Shown: positions 24,585-34,037, counted from the stretch's first letter. The stretch: 64,000 bases of DNA from Eubacteriaceae bacterium Marseille-Q4139 (GCA_018223415.1 JAGTTQ010000001.1:1502365-1566364); one strand, 5' to 3'. Numbers and translations: made by a program. Notes: generated by a model from the sequence alone, not told the origin.

Positions 24585-24796
24585 CTGCCAATCCGATCCT
24601 TTTGCAGAAAAAATATACTCGAATTATCGAATTGTTTGCAGAAAAACAACATTTGTCCCTATCCGCAGCACTTGACTTCTTCTACCGGTCTGAAGTATAT
24701 GTTTTGATCCGTGAAGGGGTAGCCGATATGCATTGTATGAGCGATGCATATCTTGCCGAGGAACTGATTCTTGAATACAGGGAAAAATTCAGCTAG
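24581..24796 (+). CDS. Small protein of the DUF3990 cassette (DUF3791-like)
   Basis: A 71-residue protein (MTANPILLQKKYTRIIELFA, then ALDFFYRSEVYVLIREGVADMHCMSDAYLAEEL). This form is common as the last gene of DUF3990 cassettes and is usually placed in or near DUF3791, but it differs clearly from the first gene, so the cassette has two non-identical small partners. Its start overlaps the DUF3990 stop by 4 bases. It is predicted helical and soluble. Which of the two small proteins neutralises the middle one, if either, cannot be told. Confidence 0.6.
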   Translation: MTANPILLQKKYTRIIELFAEKQHLSLSAALDFFYRSEVYVLIREGVADMHCMSDAYLAEELILEYREKFS

Positions 24797-24813
24797 GTGT
24801 AAACAAGCTTCAT

Positions 24814-24857
24814 AAAAAGGCGCCCCGGCAGCTAAAACACTGCCATGGCGCCTTTTC
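24814..24857. terminator. Bidirectional terminator between the DUF3990 cassette and prs
   Basis: Arms AAAAGGCGCC (24815-24824) and GGCGCCTTTT (24847-24856) flank a 22-base loop; T-runs on both strands suit the two convergent transcripts. Confidence 0.85.
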
Positions 24858-24878
24858 TTACAAACATTCTTCTATTTC

Positions 24879-26057
24879 CTACCTCTCCCCTGCGCGATAC
24901 CGATCCAGCAGGCGGTTGATCCTCTTGGTCGGGTTTAAAAGCTCACTTAAGGAAGAATCATGATTCAGGTTGTCGATAATCAGGGCGATGTACTTGCTCA
25001 TGTCCACGTCGATGTAGTACGGACGGGAGAGAAGCTCCGGCGTCTGGTACACCAGGTTGGTGGTCAGGACGCGGTCGATCAGGCCGTTTTCATAATACTC
25101 ATCGAACTTATCCAGCCCGTTCGTAAACAGGCCGAAGGTCGCACATGCGAAGACCTTTCTCGCCTTTCTTCTCTTTAACTCCTTCGCCACATCCAGAAGG
25201 CTCTCGCCGGAGGAAATCATGTCGTCCACGATGATGACATCCTTCCCCTCAACGCTCGTTCCCAAAAATTCATGGGCCACAATCGGGTTGCGGCCATTGA
25301 CGATTTTCGTGTAGTCACGGCGCTTATAGAACATGCCCAGGTCAAGCCCCAGGACGTTGGCAAAGAACACGGCACGGTTCATGCCGCCTTCATCGGGGCT
25401 GATTACCATCATGTGCTCGCTGTCAATCTGAAGTTCCTTCTCATGCTTTAAAAGATGTTTGATAAACTGATAAATCGGCTGTACGGTCTCAAAGCCTTTT
25501 AACGGAATCGCGTTCTGCACACGCGGGTCATGGGCATCAAAGGTGATGATGTTTTCAACTCCCATGTCCACCAGCTCGCGGAGCGCCCATGCACAGTCCA
25601 GGGACTCACGGCCGGTTCTCTTATGCTGGCGGCTCTCATATAAGAACGGCATGATGACGTTAATTCTCTTCGCCTTGCCGCCCGCAGCCGCAATCACTCT
25701 CTTTAAATCCTGGAAATGGTCGTCGGGGGACATGTGGTTCTGCATCCCGCAGAGGGAATAGGTCAGGCTGTAATTGCACACATCCACCATCAGATAAAGG
25801 TCATCGCCGCGGACAGACTCCAAAAGCTCTCCCTTTGCCTCGCCGGAACCAAACCGCGGGGTTTTCACTCCGATGATGTAAGAATCTCTCTGGTAGCCGG
25901 CAAAAGCGATGGTTGCTTTATGCTCGCTTTCCCGCTCCTTCCTCCATTCCGCCAGATAGGCGTCCACTTTCTTTCCCAGCGATTCACAGCTCTTTAATGG
26001 GATCAGCCCCAAAGGCCCCACCGGGATCGTCTCGATCTGTTTTTCTTCGTACAGCAT
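24879..26057 (-). CDS. prs: Ribose-phosphate diphosphokinase (PRPP synthetase)
   Basis: A 392-residue PRPP synthetase of the long clostridial form (classical enzymes have about 315). Visible parts are the ATP/ribose-phosphate region with MPFLYESRQHKRTGRESLDC (about 138-157), ITFDAHDPRVQN, ISPDEGGMNRA (the flexible catalytic lysine of class I enzymes appears at FYKRRDYTKI) and the PRPP loop VIIVDDMISSGESL (about 274-287). Extra residues lie at the N-terminus and near the C-terminus. It makes PRPP for nucleotides, His and Trp. The ATG at 26057 follows GGAGG with an 8-base gap. Confidence 0.9.
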   Translation of the reverse strand: MLYEEKQIETIPVGPLGLIPLKSCESLGKKVDAYLAEWRKERESEHKATIAFAGYQRDSYIIGVKTPRFGSGEAKGELLESVRGDDLYLMVDVCNYSLTYSLCGMQNHMSPDDHFQDLKRVIAAAGGKAKRINVIMPFLYESRQHKRTGRESLDCAWALRELVDMGVENIITFDAHDPRVQNAIPLKGFETVQPIYQFIKHLLKHEKELQIDSEHMMVISPDEGGMNRAVFFANVLGLDLGMFYKRRDYTKIVNGRNPIVAHEFLGTSVEGKDVIIVDDMISSGESLLDVAKELKRRKARKVFACATFGLFTNGLDKFDEYYENGLIDRVLTTNLVYQTPELLSRPYYIDVDMSKYIALIIDNLNHDSSLSELLNPTKRINRLLDRYRAGER

Positions 26058-26183
26058 CCTTGTTTCCTCCATCTTGTGTCACACATTCGCTACATACAGG
26101 ACAGCGCCGCCGCCCTGCCATTCCCCCCGAGGCGCCTTCGCCCCTTGCGGCAGGAATATTTATATCACCAACGCCGGAATATG

Positions 26184-27179
26184 TCAACCTAAACGATATC
26201 CGCGGCGCAAGGCTCTCACATCATCCCCCAGAAGAGGCAGGATCTTATACTGGTTTAAAATTCTCGACGCCACACGCTCCGTAAATTCATCCTGGAGGCG
26301 GCCCGGCGTCAGATTTGTGGAAATAATCGTCCCCTTTTTCCGGTTCAGCCTTTCATTGATACAGTAAAATAACTGGGACGACGTGAACGTATTGATCAGC
26401 TCTGTCCCCAAATCGTCAATAATAAGCAGGTCACATTCCAGGATGTATGCGGCCCGGTCAGAGCTTTCCTGCTCCTCCCGCCTGGAAAACCGGCTTTCCG
26501 AAAGAATATCGAAAAGATCCGTGGCAGTCAGGTAGACAACGGAAAAACACCGCAGAATCAGCTCCCTGGCAATGCAGTTGCTTAAAAAAGTCTTCCCGCA
26601 GCCCGTATCCCCGGTAAACAGGATGCTGCCTTTTTCTTCGGAAAACCGCTCCACATACTCCCTGCACTCCCGGATCACCTCGGACATGTAATCGTAGACT
26701 GTCATGCCCGTCTTTTCGTCAATCCGCTCCCTGTCATAGTATTCCATGGTCAGAGTATCAAAATTCTCACGCTCCAAAACCTCCCGGATATTGGACTGGT
26801 CGTAGAGAATGTCAATTTCCATTTTGCGGAAACAATGGCACTTTTTCCCGTCAGCGTAGCCGGTATCCCGGCAGTCCGGGCAGCGGTAGTGCATGTCCAG
26901 GTAGTCGTCCGGGTAGCCGTTTCGCCTCAGATAGAGAAGCTTCTGCTCTTTTAACCTCGCAGCCTCATTTTTAAGCCGCTCTGCGCCGGCCCGGTCGCCC
27001 TTTATCAGGCAGCGCCCGGCCTCCGCCATATCCGCAGCAATCTCATCGGTCAGGGCCTCGATCTGCGGGATTTTCCCGTAAACCTCCGAAAGCCTGGCGT
27101 CCTGTTCCCGCTTGTTTAAGAACTGGCGCTGGTTATAAATTCTCATGACTGCATTGTACTGCGAATTACTCAGTGCCAT
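26184..27179 (-). CDS. DnaC/DnaI-like replicative helicase loader
   Basis: A 331-residue AAA+ protein. The N-terminal half is helical with a zinc site CPDCRDTGYADGKKCHC (about 99-115); the C-terminal half has Walker A GDTGCGKTFLS (about 190-200), Walker B LLIIDDLGTE, sensor I IISTNL and an Arg-finger region ERVASRIL. It should load DnaB helicase, as DnaI/DnaC do. The start overlaps the end of the DnaD-like gene by 14 bases, so the pair is co-translated, which suits one machine. Confidence 0.88.
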   Translation of the reverse strand: MALSNSQYNAVMRIYNQRQFLNKREQDARLSEVYGKIPQIEALTDEIAADMAEAGRCLIKGDRAGAERLKNEAARLKEQKLLYLRRNGYPDDYLDMHYRCPDCRDTGYADGKKCHCFRKMEIDILYDQSNIREVLERENFDTLTMEYYDRERIDEKTGMTVYDYMSEVIRECREYVERFSEEKGSILFTGDTGCGKTFLSNCIARELILRCFSVVYLTATDLFDILSESRFSRREEQESSDRAAYILECDLLIIDDLGTELINTFTSSQLFYCINERLNRKKGTIISTNLTPGRLQDEFTERVASRILNQYKILPLLGDDVRALRRGYRLG

Positions 27180-28311
27180 CGCCCGGCTCTCCTTTCTTAT
27201 GCCGCTTTCTTATATCGGCCCAGATTGCTTCATCGTAATTATAATTGCGCCCCTCAAAATTGTGGAACCGGTTGCCGGACGCCGGACGCGCCGTCTGTGT
27301 CCTCGCGCCGGATGCCTTCCCGGCGGCCTTTTCCCTGTCCGCTGTCCTGGAAAGCTGACGCTTTTTGTCAAGCTCTTCCACGTCGCCCATGGTTCTGACG
27401 CCATTCTCCTTCCAGCCGGTGAGTATCTTGTCCGCGTACTGGAAGCTCGGCGTCTGGGTCGCCTTGATGGTGCGGTTGCAGGCCTCAAGCACAAGCGGCC
27501 GGTCGAAGCCGTAGGTGTAAAACCATTTTTTCATGATATCCTTTTCCATTGTGCCCGGGTTCCTGCTGCTTAAGCCGAACGCCTTCATGACTGAGGAGAT
27601 GTCCCTGGAAAACCGCGTGGTGTAGTCCTCGGCCGCCTGCCTGGTGCGGATGCCGGTCTGGTACCAGTTTAAGGCCACTTTCTCAATATAGCGGATGCTG
27701 GTATGGCCGTTCTGGGCACAGTATTCCGCCAGATATTCCAGAAGTTCGGCAGGAAGCTTTAATATATCATAAAAATATGCAAACTTCTCACATTCCACCG
27801 GTGTAAACATTTTCCCGAGATACTGCTGCGCCACGTATAAAAGCGTGGAAAACTCTTCATCCCCGGAAAGCCGCTCCAGCCGCTTGGCCTGGTCTGCCGG
27901 CACAGCCGGGATCTGGGGCATATCGGAAAGCGGTGCGCCAAAGTCCGCCGCCGCGCTCTCCGCCGCTGCCGCATCTGCCTTATCCGCGCTGCCGGCCCAC
28001 CGGACATCTTCCGATGCCCTGTCCTTTGCCGGAAGCCCGTTTTCGGCTTCCGCGTTTCTCTTTCCGCCGCCGTCATCCGCCGCCAAAACACCGGCCCGCT
28101 GCCAGTAAGCCAGGGCCCGCCTCACATCGGCTTCCGTGTGGTTCAAGGCATCTGCAATCCGGGAGATCTCAAGTTCTTCCGCACCATGGCGCAGAAGATA
28201 CAGATACACCTTCACATACTCCCCGTTTGCCGCCGCCATATATTCATCTATAAATTCATCCGGCACCGCCGTCACATGTACGGCAAGGCCGTTTTTAAGC
28301 CCTAAGCCCAT
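27166..28311 (-). CDS. DnaD domain replication protein
   Basis: A 381-residue protein with an N-terminal winged-helix DnaD_N part (about 1-75; EFIDEYMAAANGEYVKVYLYLLRH), a low-complexity Ala/Asp-rich linker and a C-terminal DnaB/DnaD domain (about 170-300; LYVAQQYLGKMFTPVECEKF, then YIEKVALNWYQTGI). Such proteins remodel origin DNA and recruit the helicase loader, which is the next gene. I take the ATG at 28311 (GAGGGTG upstream); an ATG pair at 28350 is an alternative. The gene lies directly after a cluster of DnaA boxes. Confidence 0.85.
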   Translation of the reverse strand: MGLGLKNGLAVHVTAVPDEFIDEYMAAANGEYVKVYLYLLRHGAEELEISRIADALNHTEADVRRALAYWQRAGVLAADDGGGKRNAEAENGLPAKDRASEDVRWAGSADKADAAAAESAAADFGAPLSDMPQIPAVPADQAKRLERLSGDEEFSTLLYVAQQYLGKMFTPVECEKFAYFYDILKLPAELLEYLAEYCAQNGHTSIRYIEKVALNWYQTGIRTRQAAEDYTTRFSRDISSVMKAFGLSSRNPGTMEKDIMKKWFYTYGFDRPLVLEACNRTIKATQTPSFQYADKILTGWKENGVRTMGDVEELDKKRQLSRTADREKAAGKASGARTQTARPASGNRFHNFEGRNYNYDEAIWADIRKRHKKGEPGDGTE

Positions 28312-28383
28312 CTCTGTTTCACCCTCTGTATTTCCTTCCGCTTCCATCATAACACAGGTTCCGCGAAAAGGAAATAGCCGGAA

Positions 28384-28582
28384 TAATCCACAATTTCGAT
28401 TGTGGACATGGTGGATAATGTGGATAACTATGTGACATAACAGCGGGAAAAAACGCAAATTATGTCGAAACCCTTATTTTTCCAGCGTTTTGGCATACAT
28501 GCCGGTTTCTGTTATGTAAATCAAAAAATCCACATAGCTTTCCGCGACAGATTGTTGAAAACTATGTGGATAATGTGGATAA
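28384..28582. promoter_or_regulatory. DnaA-box cluster upstream of the dnaD-dnaC pair
   Basis: Three exact DnaA boxes TGTGGATAA lie at 28419-28427, 28565-28573 and 28574-28582 (the last two abut). One-mismatch boxes lie at 28410-28418 (GGTGGATAA) and 28384-28392 (TAATCCACA, opposite strand). All fall in the 272-base gap between murC and the dnaD-like gene. This suggests DnaA control of the helicase-loading operon or a DnaA-titration site. Confidence 0.75.
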
Positions 28583-28583
28583 C

Positions 28584-29966
28584 TTATTGTCCAAGCAGTC
28601 TTTCGCCCACTTTTACTATGTCTCCGGCACCCATAGTTATCAACAAATCGCCGTTGACACAATTTTTTAAAAGAAATGTTTCGATATCGTCAAAAGTCGG
28701 GAAGCAATGGGCATCCGTTCCCATGGCGCGCAGCTTTTCCGCCAGATTTTCGGAGCTGATTCCCAGAGTGTCCGTCTCCCTGGCCGCATAAATCTCCGCC
28801 AGAACCACATGGTCGGCCGCAGAGAGCGCCTGCACAAATTCATCCATGAGCGCCTTCGTCCTCGTGTAAGTGTGGGGCTGGAACACGCACCACAGCTCCC
28901 GGTGGGGGTAATGCCCGGCCGCAGAAAGCGTGGCTGAGATTTCCTGCGGATGGTGGGCATAGTCGTCGATAACCGTCACGCCGCCGATCTCGCCCTTTTT
29001 CTCGAACCGCCTGTGGGGGCCGGAAAATTTAAGAAGGCCGCGCTTTATGGCTTCCATGGAAACGCCAAGCTCCCTTGCGGCGGCGATGGCCGCCAGGGAA
29101 TTGTACACATTATGCATGCCGGGGACGCCAAGCGCCACTTCACCCTGGGGAACGCCGTTTTCTAAAAGACGGTAGGAGACGCAGGCATGTTCGTCGAAGG
29201 TGATTTCGTCTGCGCTGTACCGGCTCTTTTCCGGATCCTGGCCCACGGTAATCACCTTGCAGGACAGGCCTTCGCAGAGCTTTTCATAGTCTTTGATGTC
29301 GCTGTTTATGATTAGCGTTCCGTCTTCCGGGAGCAGGCCGGCAAAACGGCAAAACGAGTGCCGGATGTCGTCGATGTCCTTAAAGAAATCGAGATGGTCG
29401 GCCTCCACGTTTAAAATAATCCCCATGGTCGGGTAAAACGAAAGAAAGCTGTTTGTGTACTCGCAGGCCTCCGTCACGAAAAGCTCCTGGCCGCCCACGC
29501 GGATGTTGCCGCCGATGGAGTCTAAAATCCCGCCCACGGAAATCGTCGGATCCATTCCGGCATCCAGGAGGATTTCCGTCAGCATGGACGTGGTCGTCGT
29601 CTTTCCGTGGGTTCCGGAAACTGCGATGGCCGTCCTGTAATTTTTCATGATCTGGCCGAGAAGCTCTGCCCGCGTTAAAATCGGGAGCCCCTGACGCTCT
29701 GCCTCGGCAAACTCCGGGTTGTCGGCATGGACGGCGGCCGTGTAGACAACAGCGTCGATACCGCTTCCAATGTTTTCCGCCCGCTGTCCGATGAAAATTT
29801 CTGCCCCGTGCTCCTTTAACATTTCCGTAAGCTCCGACGCCTTCGCGTCCGAACCGCTGACAGAAAATCCCCGCTCCAGCAGGACTTCCGCAAGCCCGCT
29901 CATACTGATGCCGCCGATACCGATAAAATGAACGCGGCACGGCTTATTAAAATCTATATGATACAT
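28584..29966 (-). CDS. murC: UDP-N-acetylmuramate--L-alanine ligase
   Basis: A 460-residue Mur ligase. The N-terminal Rossmann domain has VHFIGIGGISMSGLAE (about 12-27), the ATP site is AVSGTHGKTTTTSM (about 114-127), the central domain has EACEYTNSFLSFYP and NVEADHLD, and the C-terminal domain begins near GPHRRFEKKG with VIDDYAHHPQEI and VFQPHTYTRT. It joins L-alanine to UDP-MurNAc in peptidoglycan precursor synthesis. AGGAG lies 7 bases before the ATG. Its stop codon is 2 bases from a DnaA box. Confidence 0.96.
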   Translation of the reverse strand: MYHIDFNKPCRVHFIGIGGISMSGLAEVLLERGFSVSGSDAKASELTEMLKEHGAEIFIGQRAENIGSGIDAVVYTAAVHADNPEFAEAERQGLPILTRAELLGQIMKNYRTAIAVSGTHGKTTTTSMLTEILLDAGMDPTISVGGILDSIGGNIRVGGQELFVTEACEYTNSFLSFYPTMGIILNVEADHLDFFKDIDDIRHSFCRFAGLLPEDGTLIINSDIKDYEKLCEGLSCKVITVGQDPEKSRYSADEITFDEHACVSYRLLENGVPQGEVALGVPGMHNVYNSLAAIAAARELGVSMEAIKRGLLKFSGPHRRFEKKGEIGGVTVIDDYAHHPQEISATLSAAGHYPHRELWCVFQPHTYTRTKALMDEFVQALSAADHVVLAEIYAARETDTLGISSENLAEKLRAMGTDAHCFPTFDDIETFLLKNCVNGDLLITMGAGDIVKVGERLLGQ

Positions 29967-30053
29967 ACTGTTCTCCTCTCATAGGGGCAGAAAACCTTCG
30001 TTTCCCGCCTGCAAGCAGTCAAAATGCCTTTGGATTTCCTGTTAATGATAACA

Positions 30054-30092
30054 CAAAAAAAGCAGAAAATCCATAGATTCTCTGCTTTTGGG
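30054..30092 (-). terminator. Terminator of the M20/YfcC operon
   Basis: Read on the minus strand, AAAAGCAGAGAATCT and a near-complement GATTTTCTGCTTTTTTT form a hairpin with a long U-tract, just after the M20 stop codon. Confidence 0.85.
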
Positions 30093-30099
30093 GCGTTCC

Positions 30100-31305
30100 C
30101 TATCTTGTCAGGTATTCCAATGCCACTGTGGCCATGGCGCGCGTGCAAAGCTTGATGTACCGCTCATCCACATGGAAACATGGGCTGTGCTTCGGCGCGT
30201 CTCCGCCCACACCGACCCAGATTAAACAGGACGGCGCTTTCTCCGAATAAAATCCGAAGTCCTCGGCCCCGAGAAGCGGGTTCTCGCCTGTCACGAGCCA
30301 GTCCTCCGGACGGCCGCCGCCAAGCTCCTCGTAAATGCCATCGGAATATTTCCGGAAGGTATCGGCCACGAAATCCGAAAAATTCTCGTCATTATAGACA
30401 GCCGAATAGCCGGCATGGAACTCCAGGTCGCAGCTTCCGCCCAGGGCTTCTGCGGTTCCCACGGAAATTTTCTCGATCTTTTCAATCATGGCCTCCCTGG
30501 ACTCCTTGGAAAGGTTCCGCATCATAAGTTTAAGCGTCACCTCGTCCGCGATGATATTGGGGGCTGTCCCGCCGTGAATGACGCCGATGTTTAAGGTTGC
30601 CCGCGCCATCGGGGACAAGTTCCGGGAAACAAGCCCATGGAGCGCTGTCACGATAGATGCCGCAATGTACACGGCATCCACGCCTTCCTCCGGTGTCGAG
30701 GAATGGGCCGCTTTTCCATGTACGGTGATGGTATAGCCATCGGAATACGCCGTCAGATAACGCTTTCCCACCATGAGTTTTCCGGCTGCGCCGTTTTCCA
30801 CATGAAGCGCAAAGCAGGCGTCCGGCAGCTCGTCCATGAGCCCGGCCTTTATCATTTCGCGGCCGCCTCCGCCGTTTTCTTCCGCCGGCTGGAAGACGAG
30901 GCGCACCTTACCGCTCCATTCGTCCTTCGTGCGGTTTAAAATCTCCGCCACAGCCAGCAGATTGGACGTGTGGATGTCATGGCCGCAGGCATGCATGACG
31001 TTTGGAACTTTCGATTCAAAAGAAAGGCCTGTGTTCTCCTGAATCGGCAGAGCGTCCATGTCCGCACGGAGAAGCAGGAATTTCCCGGGCTTTCCGCTGT
31101 CAATGGTTGCAATGATCCCGGGCTTTACGGGGCTTTCCTCATAGGGAACGCCGATGCGCTCCAGCTCTCGCTTCACGAGGGCACTCGTTTTGAACTCGTG
31201 GAAAGAGAGCTCCGGGTTTTCGTGGATCTCGTGCCGGAGCGACAAGGTGTGCTGCTCCAGCTCGTCCGACAGAAGCCGGACCTTTTGTGAAATGTTCATA
31301 GTCAT
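30100..31305 (-). CDS. M20 family amidohydrolase (hippurate hydrolase type)
   Basis: A 401-residue M20D metallo-amidohydrolase. Metal and catalytic residues are visible in RADMDALPI (about 80-88), VMHACGHDIHTSNLL (about 103-117), FQPAEENGGGGREM (about 138-151), the dimerisation-domain HGKAAHSSTPEEGVDAV and the final GAEDFGFYSEKAP and PKHSPCFHVDE. The family removes acyl groups from N-acyl amino acids or cleaves aminoacyl-benzoates. It lies 6 bases after the YfcC permease gene, so the pair probably imports and cleaves one acylated compound. Confidence 0.9.
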   Translation of the reverse strand: MTMNISQKVRLLSDELEQHTLSLRHEIHENPELSFHEFKTSALVKRELERIGVPYEESPVKPGIIATIDSGKPGKFLLLRADMDALPIQENTGLSFESKVPNVMHACGHDIHTSNLLAVAEILNRTKDEWSGKVRLVFQPAEENGGGGREMIKAGLMDELPDACFALHVENGAAGKLMVGKRYLTAYSDGYTITVHGKAAHSSTPEEGVDAVYIAASIVTALHGLVSRNLSPMARATLNIGVIHGGTAPNIIADEVTLKLMMRNLSKESREAMIEKIEKISVGTAEALGGSCDLEFHAGYSAVYNDENFSDFVADTFRKYSDGIYEELGGGRPEDWLVTGENPLLGAEDFGFYSEKAPSCLIWVGVGGDAPKHSPCFHVDERYIKLCTRAMATVALEYLTR

Positions 31306-31311
31306 TACCTC

Positions 31312-32709
31312 CTAGTGGAATCCGATTGCCGTACCGGCAAAAATTGAAATCACCATGATAACGAACAAAATTGCATAACAAGGCGTGAGGAATTTGTACC
31401 AACTCTTTAAGTCTACCTTTGCCATGGCAAGGCAGGCCATCAGGTTTACGCTCGTCGGCGCAAACAGGTTTGTAAATCCGTCGCCATACTGAAGTGTCAG
31501 TACTGCCATCTGACGTGTTACACCGATAACATCGGACAGTGGAGCCATGATCGGCATCATGACCGCCGTTTGACCGGAACCGGAGTTGATGAAAAAGTTA
31601 ATGAGCGCATTGGCAATAAACATGCCGACTGCCGCAAAGGAGCTGCTTAAATGGCCCAGCGGTATGGAAATATAGTAAACAATCGTGTCAAGAATCCCGG
31701 AATTATTCAGAATGACACTCATCACACACGCTAATACCATGAATACCATCACGCCGCACATGTCCTGCGTTCCACGGACGAACCGTTTCATGGTTTCGTC
31801 GATATCATAATGGGCCAGGATTCCCTCGATGAATGCTACTGGCAGCATGATGGAGCCAAGCTCGGTCATTCCGAGTCCCAGAGTCGGGCCGCCTGCCGCG
31901 AAAAAGATGAAGGCACCAAAGAAAATTACAAGGATGGCAATCTCACGGGCCGTCATAGGACGGTAGTTTTCTGCGCCTGGAACAGCGGCTTCCTCTGCTG
32001 CATCGCTGCCGTCTCCGAAGTTCTTCTCATAAACATCAGGATTTTTCTGGCAGCGCTTTACCCAGAAGATCAGGTATGCGGAGACAACGGCAAGATTTAC
32101 AATGGTTACAATCGTGCGGAGACCTGCTCCTGAATATGGCGCGAGGCCTGCGATTTCCTGACCAAGGACGCCTGTTAACGGGTTAATCGGTGACGTCATG
32201 AAACCAGTAAAAGAACCCAGAATGACAAGCCCGACGGCAAAAATACGGTCGGCTTTTAACTGCCTTGCAATGGTGATTCCTAAAGGCACAAACAAAACAA
32301 CCGTCGAAATCATAGAACCGACACAGCCCAAGAGCGCCGTTGCAAAAATGTAAATCGGAATAATAACGAGAGCTTTATCCCGCAGTCGATGAATCATATT
32401 CCCAAGGGCACGATCAAGAACACCCGTGGAATTTACAATTCCCATCATGCCTCCCATGATGATGAGAGTTACAAATAACTTGCCAAAAGTGGTGTAGGTC
32501 AAATCTCCGACAGCCAGGATGACTTCGGCCGGGTTTAAGTATATTTTGTCTGTCTGCTGGTAAGTACCGGGAATCGCCATAGTTCCATCACGTTCATAGG
32601 AACCGGAGGGGATCAAAAACGACATGATGTAGACGGCAGCGATGACAATAAGAATAATTTTCCACATGCTCATCGGTGCTTTTTTCTTTTTTGCTGTTTC
32701 TTCCTTCAT
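31312..32709 (-). CDS. YfcC/DcuC-like carboxylate permease
   Basis: A 465-residue membrane protein with about 12 helices, of the YfcC family (C4-dicarboxylate/arginine-ornithine carrier superfamily). Typical features are the start WKIILIVIAAVYIMSFLIPSG, GGMMGIVNSTG, the mid-protein SPINPLTGVLGQEIAGL, and near the end INFFINSGSGQTAVMMPIMAP and FTNLFAPTS, the paired hairpin motifs of the substrate site. It lies just upstream of the M20 amidohydrolase gene, and a LysR gene lies 188 bases further upstream on the same strand. The substrate is unknown; N-acyl amino acids or dipeptides are plausible. Confidence 0.87.
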   Translation of the reverse strand: MKEETAKKKKAPMSMWKIILIVIAAVYIMSFLIPSGSYERDGTMAIPGTYQQTDKIYLNPAEVILAVGDLTYTTFGKLFVTLIIMGGMMGIVNSTGVLDRALGNMIHRLRDKALVIIPIYIFATALLGCVGSMISTVVLFVPLGITIARQLKADRIFAVGLVILGSFTGFMTSPINPLTGVLGQEIAGLAPYSGAGLRTIVTIVNLAVVSAYLIFWVKRCQKNPDVYEKNFGDGSDAAEEAAVPGAENYRPMTAREIAILVIFFGAFIFFAAGGPTLGLGMTELGSIMLPVAFIEGILAHYDIDETMKRFVRGTQDMCGVMVFMVLACVMSVILNNSGILDTIVYYISIPLGHLSSSFAAVGMFIANALINFFINSGSGQTAVMMPIMAPLSDVIGVTRQMAVLTLQYGDGFTNLFAPTSVNLMACLAMAKVDLKSWYKFLTPCYAILFVIMVISIFAGTAIGFH

Positions 32710-32897
32710 TTCTTTTCTCCTTTAGACTGCTTGCCTCCGGCAAAGGAACGCCCATTCCCGACTGCCGGGGCGTATTCTGTATTTCATGGCCGTCCGGTCA
32801 GAACTGCCATGAAATCTTCCTATATAACTATACATGCAATCTTTTACAGGCACAAACAACATTTTTATCGCACCGTACAACCGTTTTTTCATGCATT

Positions 32898-33863
32898 TTA
32901 TACAATATTCTTTTTTCCGCAATCCTCTGCCGGCCGGCTCATAGTCTGACATGCTTTTCTGGCTGTCTCGACGAATTCCCTGGCCGCATCTGAAAGATAG
33001 CTGCTCTTTAAATATAAAATAGCCCCACTGCTGCTGGCAGCCGGATAATCCCAACGGAATACATGGACGCTCTTTCTCTGTTCCTCCGTCAAATTTTTTA
33101 AATATAGCCTCGGTACAAGCGCAGCGCCGATGCCCTGGACACAACAGGAAAGCATTGTAAAAATACTGCTGGAATCCAGAACGATGTGGGGCGCAATGCC
33201 CTCCTCTTCACAGCATTTATCAAACAGCATTCCAAGCCAGGAATTAGAAACCAGCCGCACAAATGGACATTTTGCAAACTGTTTTAAAGATACAGATTCA
33301 CGATTCTTCATTTCATCCAGCTCATTTCCGGAAAAGTACTGGGACGCCAGAACCTTCGGCAGCACAAACACCACCGACTCTTTTAGAACCGGTATCGATA
33401 CAAGCGTCGGATCCTCTGGCTCTTCATAGCCAAACATCAGATCCACTTTTCCAAGCTTTAATGCCTCCACAGTTTTTGATAGGCTATTCTCCCGGATCTC
33501 CACCATTACCTCCGGCCACTGTTGATGATATTCCGCCAAAAGTTCTGGGAGCAGAACGCTGCTTCGGTAGTAGGAAACGCCAATGATAAGCCGAAGGCGG
33601 CTGATTTTTAAGATACTGTCTAGTTCGCTCCGCATCTGCCTTTCATCATCCAAAATCCGGCACATGTGACGGTATAGGCACTCTCCCGCTGGAGTCAGAC
33701 TCATGGGTGGCTCCCGGTTAAACAGACGGGCATTGTAACATTTCTCCAATTTGTCGATCTGTTTGCTTAAGGCCTGCTGCGTCATGTAAAGACGTTTCGC
33801 GGCTTTCGTAAAATTTAATTCTTCCGCTGCTGCAATGAAATATTTATAGCTTTCAAGATTCAC
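32898..33863 (-). CDS. LysR-family regulator
   Basis: A 321-residue LysR protein: N-terminal HTH (about 2-60; LNFTKAAKRLYMTQQALSKQI) and a periplasmic-binding-protein-like effector domain (about 90-300). It starts with GTG at 33863, 7 bases after GGAGG. It reads in the same direction as the YfcC and M20 genes and is their likely activator. A promoter-like TATAGT with TTGTGC upstream is present in the 188-base gap before the permease gene (near 32828-32858). The effector is unknown. Confidence 0.9.
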   Translation of the reverse strand: MNLESYKYFIAAAEELNFTKAAKRLYMTQQALSKQIDKLEKCYNARLFNREPPMSLTPAGECLYRHMCRILDDERQMRSELDSILKISRLRLIIGVSYYRSSVLLPELLAEYHQQWPEVMVEIRENSLSKTVEALKLGKVDLMFGYEEPEDPTLVSIPVLKESVVFVLPKVLASQYFSGNELDEMKNRESVSLKQFAKCPFVRLVSNSWLGMLFDKCCEEEGIAPHIVLDSSSIFTMLSCCVQGIGAALVPRLYLKNLTEEQRKSVHVFRWDYPAASSSGAILYLKSSYLSDAAREFVETARKACQTMSRPAEDCGKKNIV

Positions 33864-34037
33864 TTTTCTTCCTCCCAGTCCTTTCTATTATAATAGAAGA
33901 AGGTGTGTGAGGGAAGAAATTTCTGATGGAATATAATATTTGTCTATCCCGGAATATTTTTTCCGGGAACAGACTCAAACACATAAAAAACGAACGGGCA
34001 CCCGCTTTTTTGCAGGTTTCCCGTCCGCATATATGTT

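Noticed and set aside
28384..28582. Chromosomal origin of replication (DnaA boxes).
   Set aside because: No dnaA/dnaN pair, only a few boxes and no long AT-rich unwinding region; a regulatory cluster before dnaD/dnaC is more economical.
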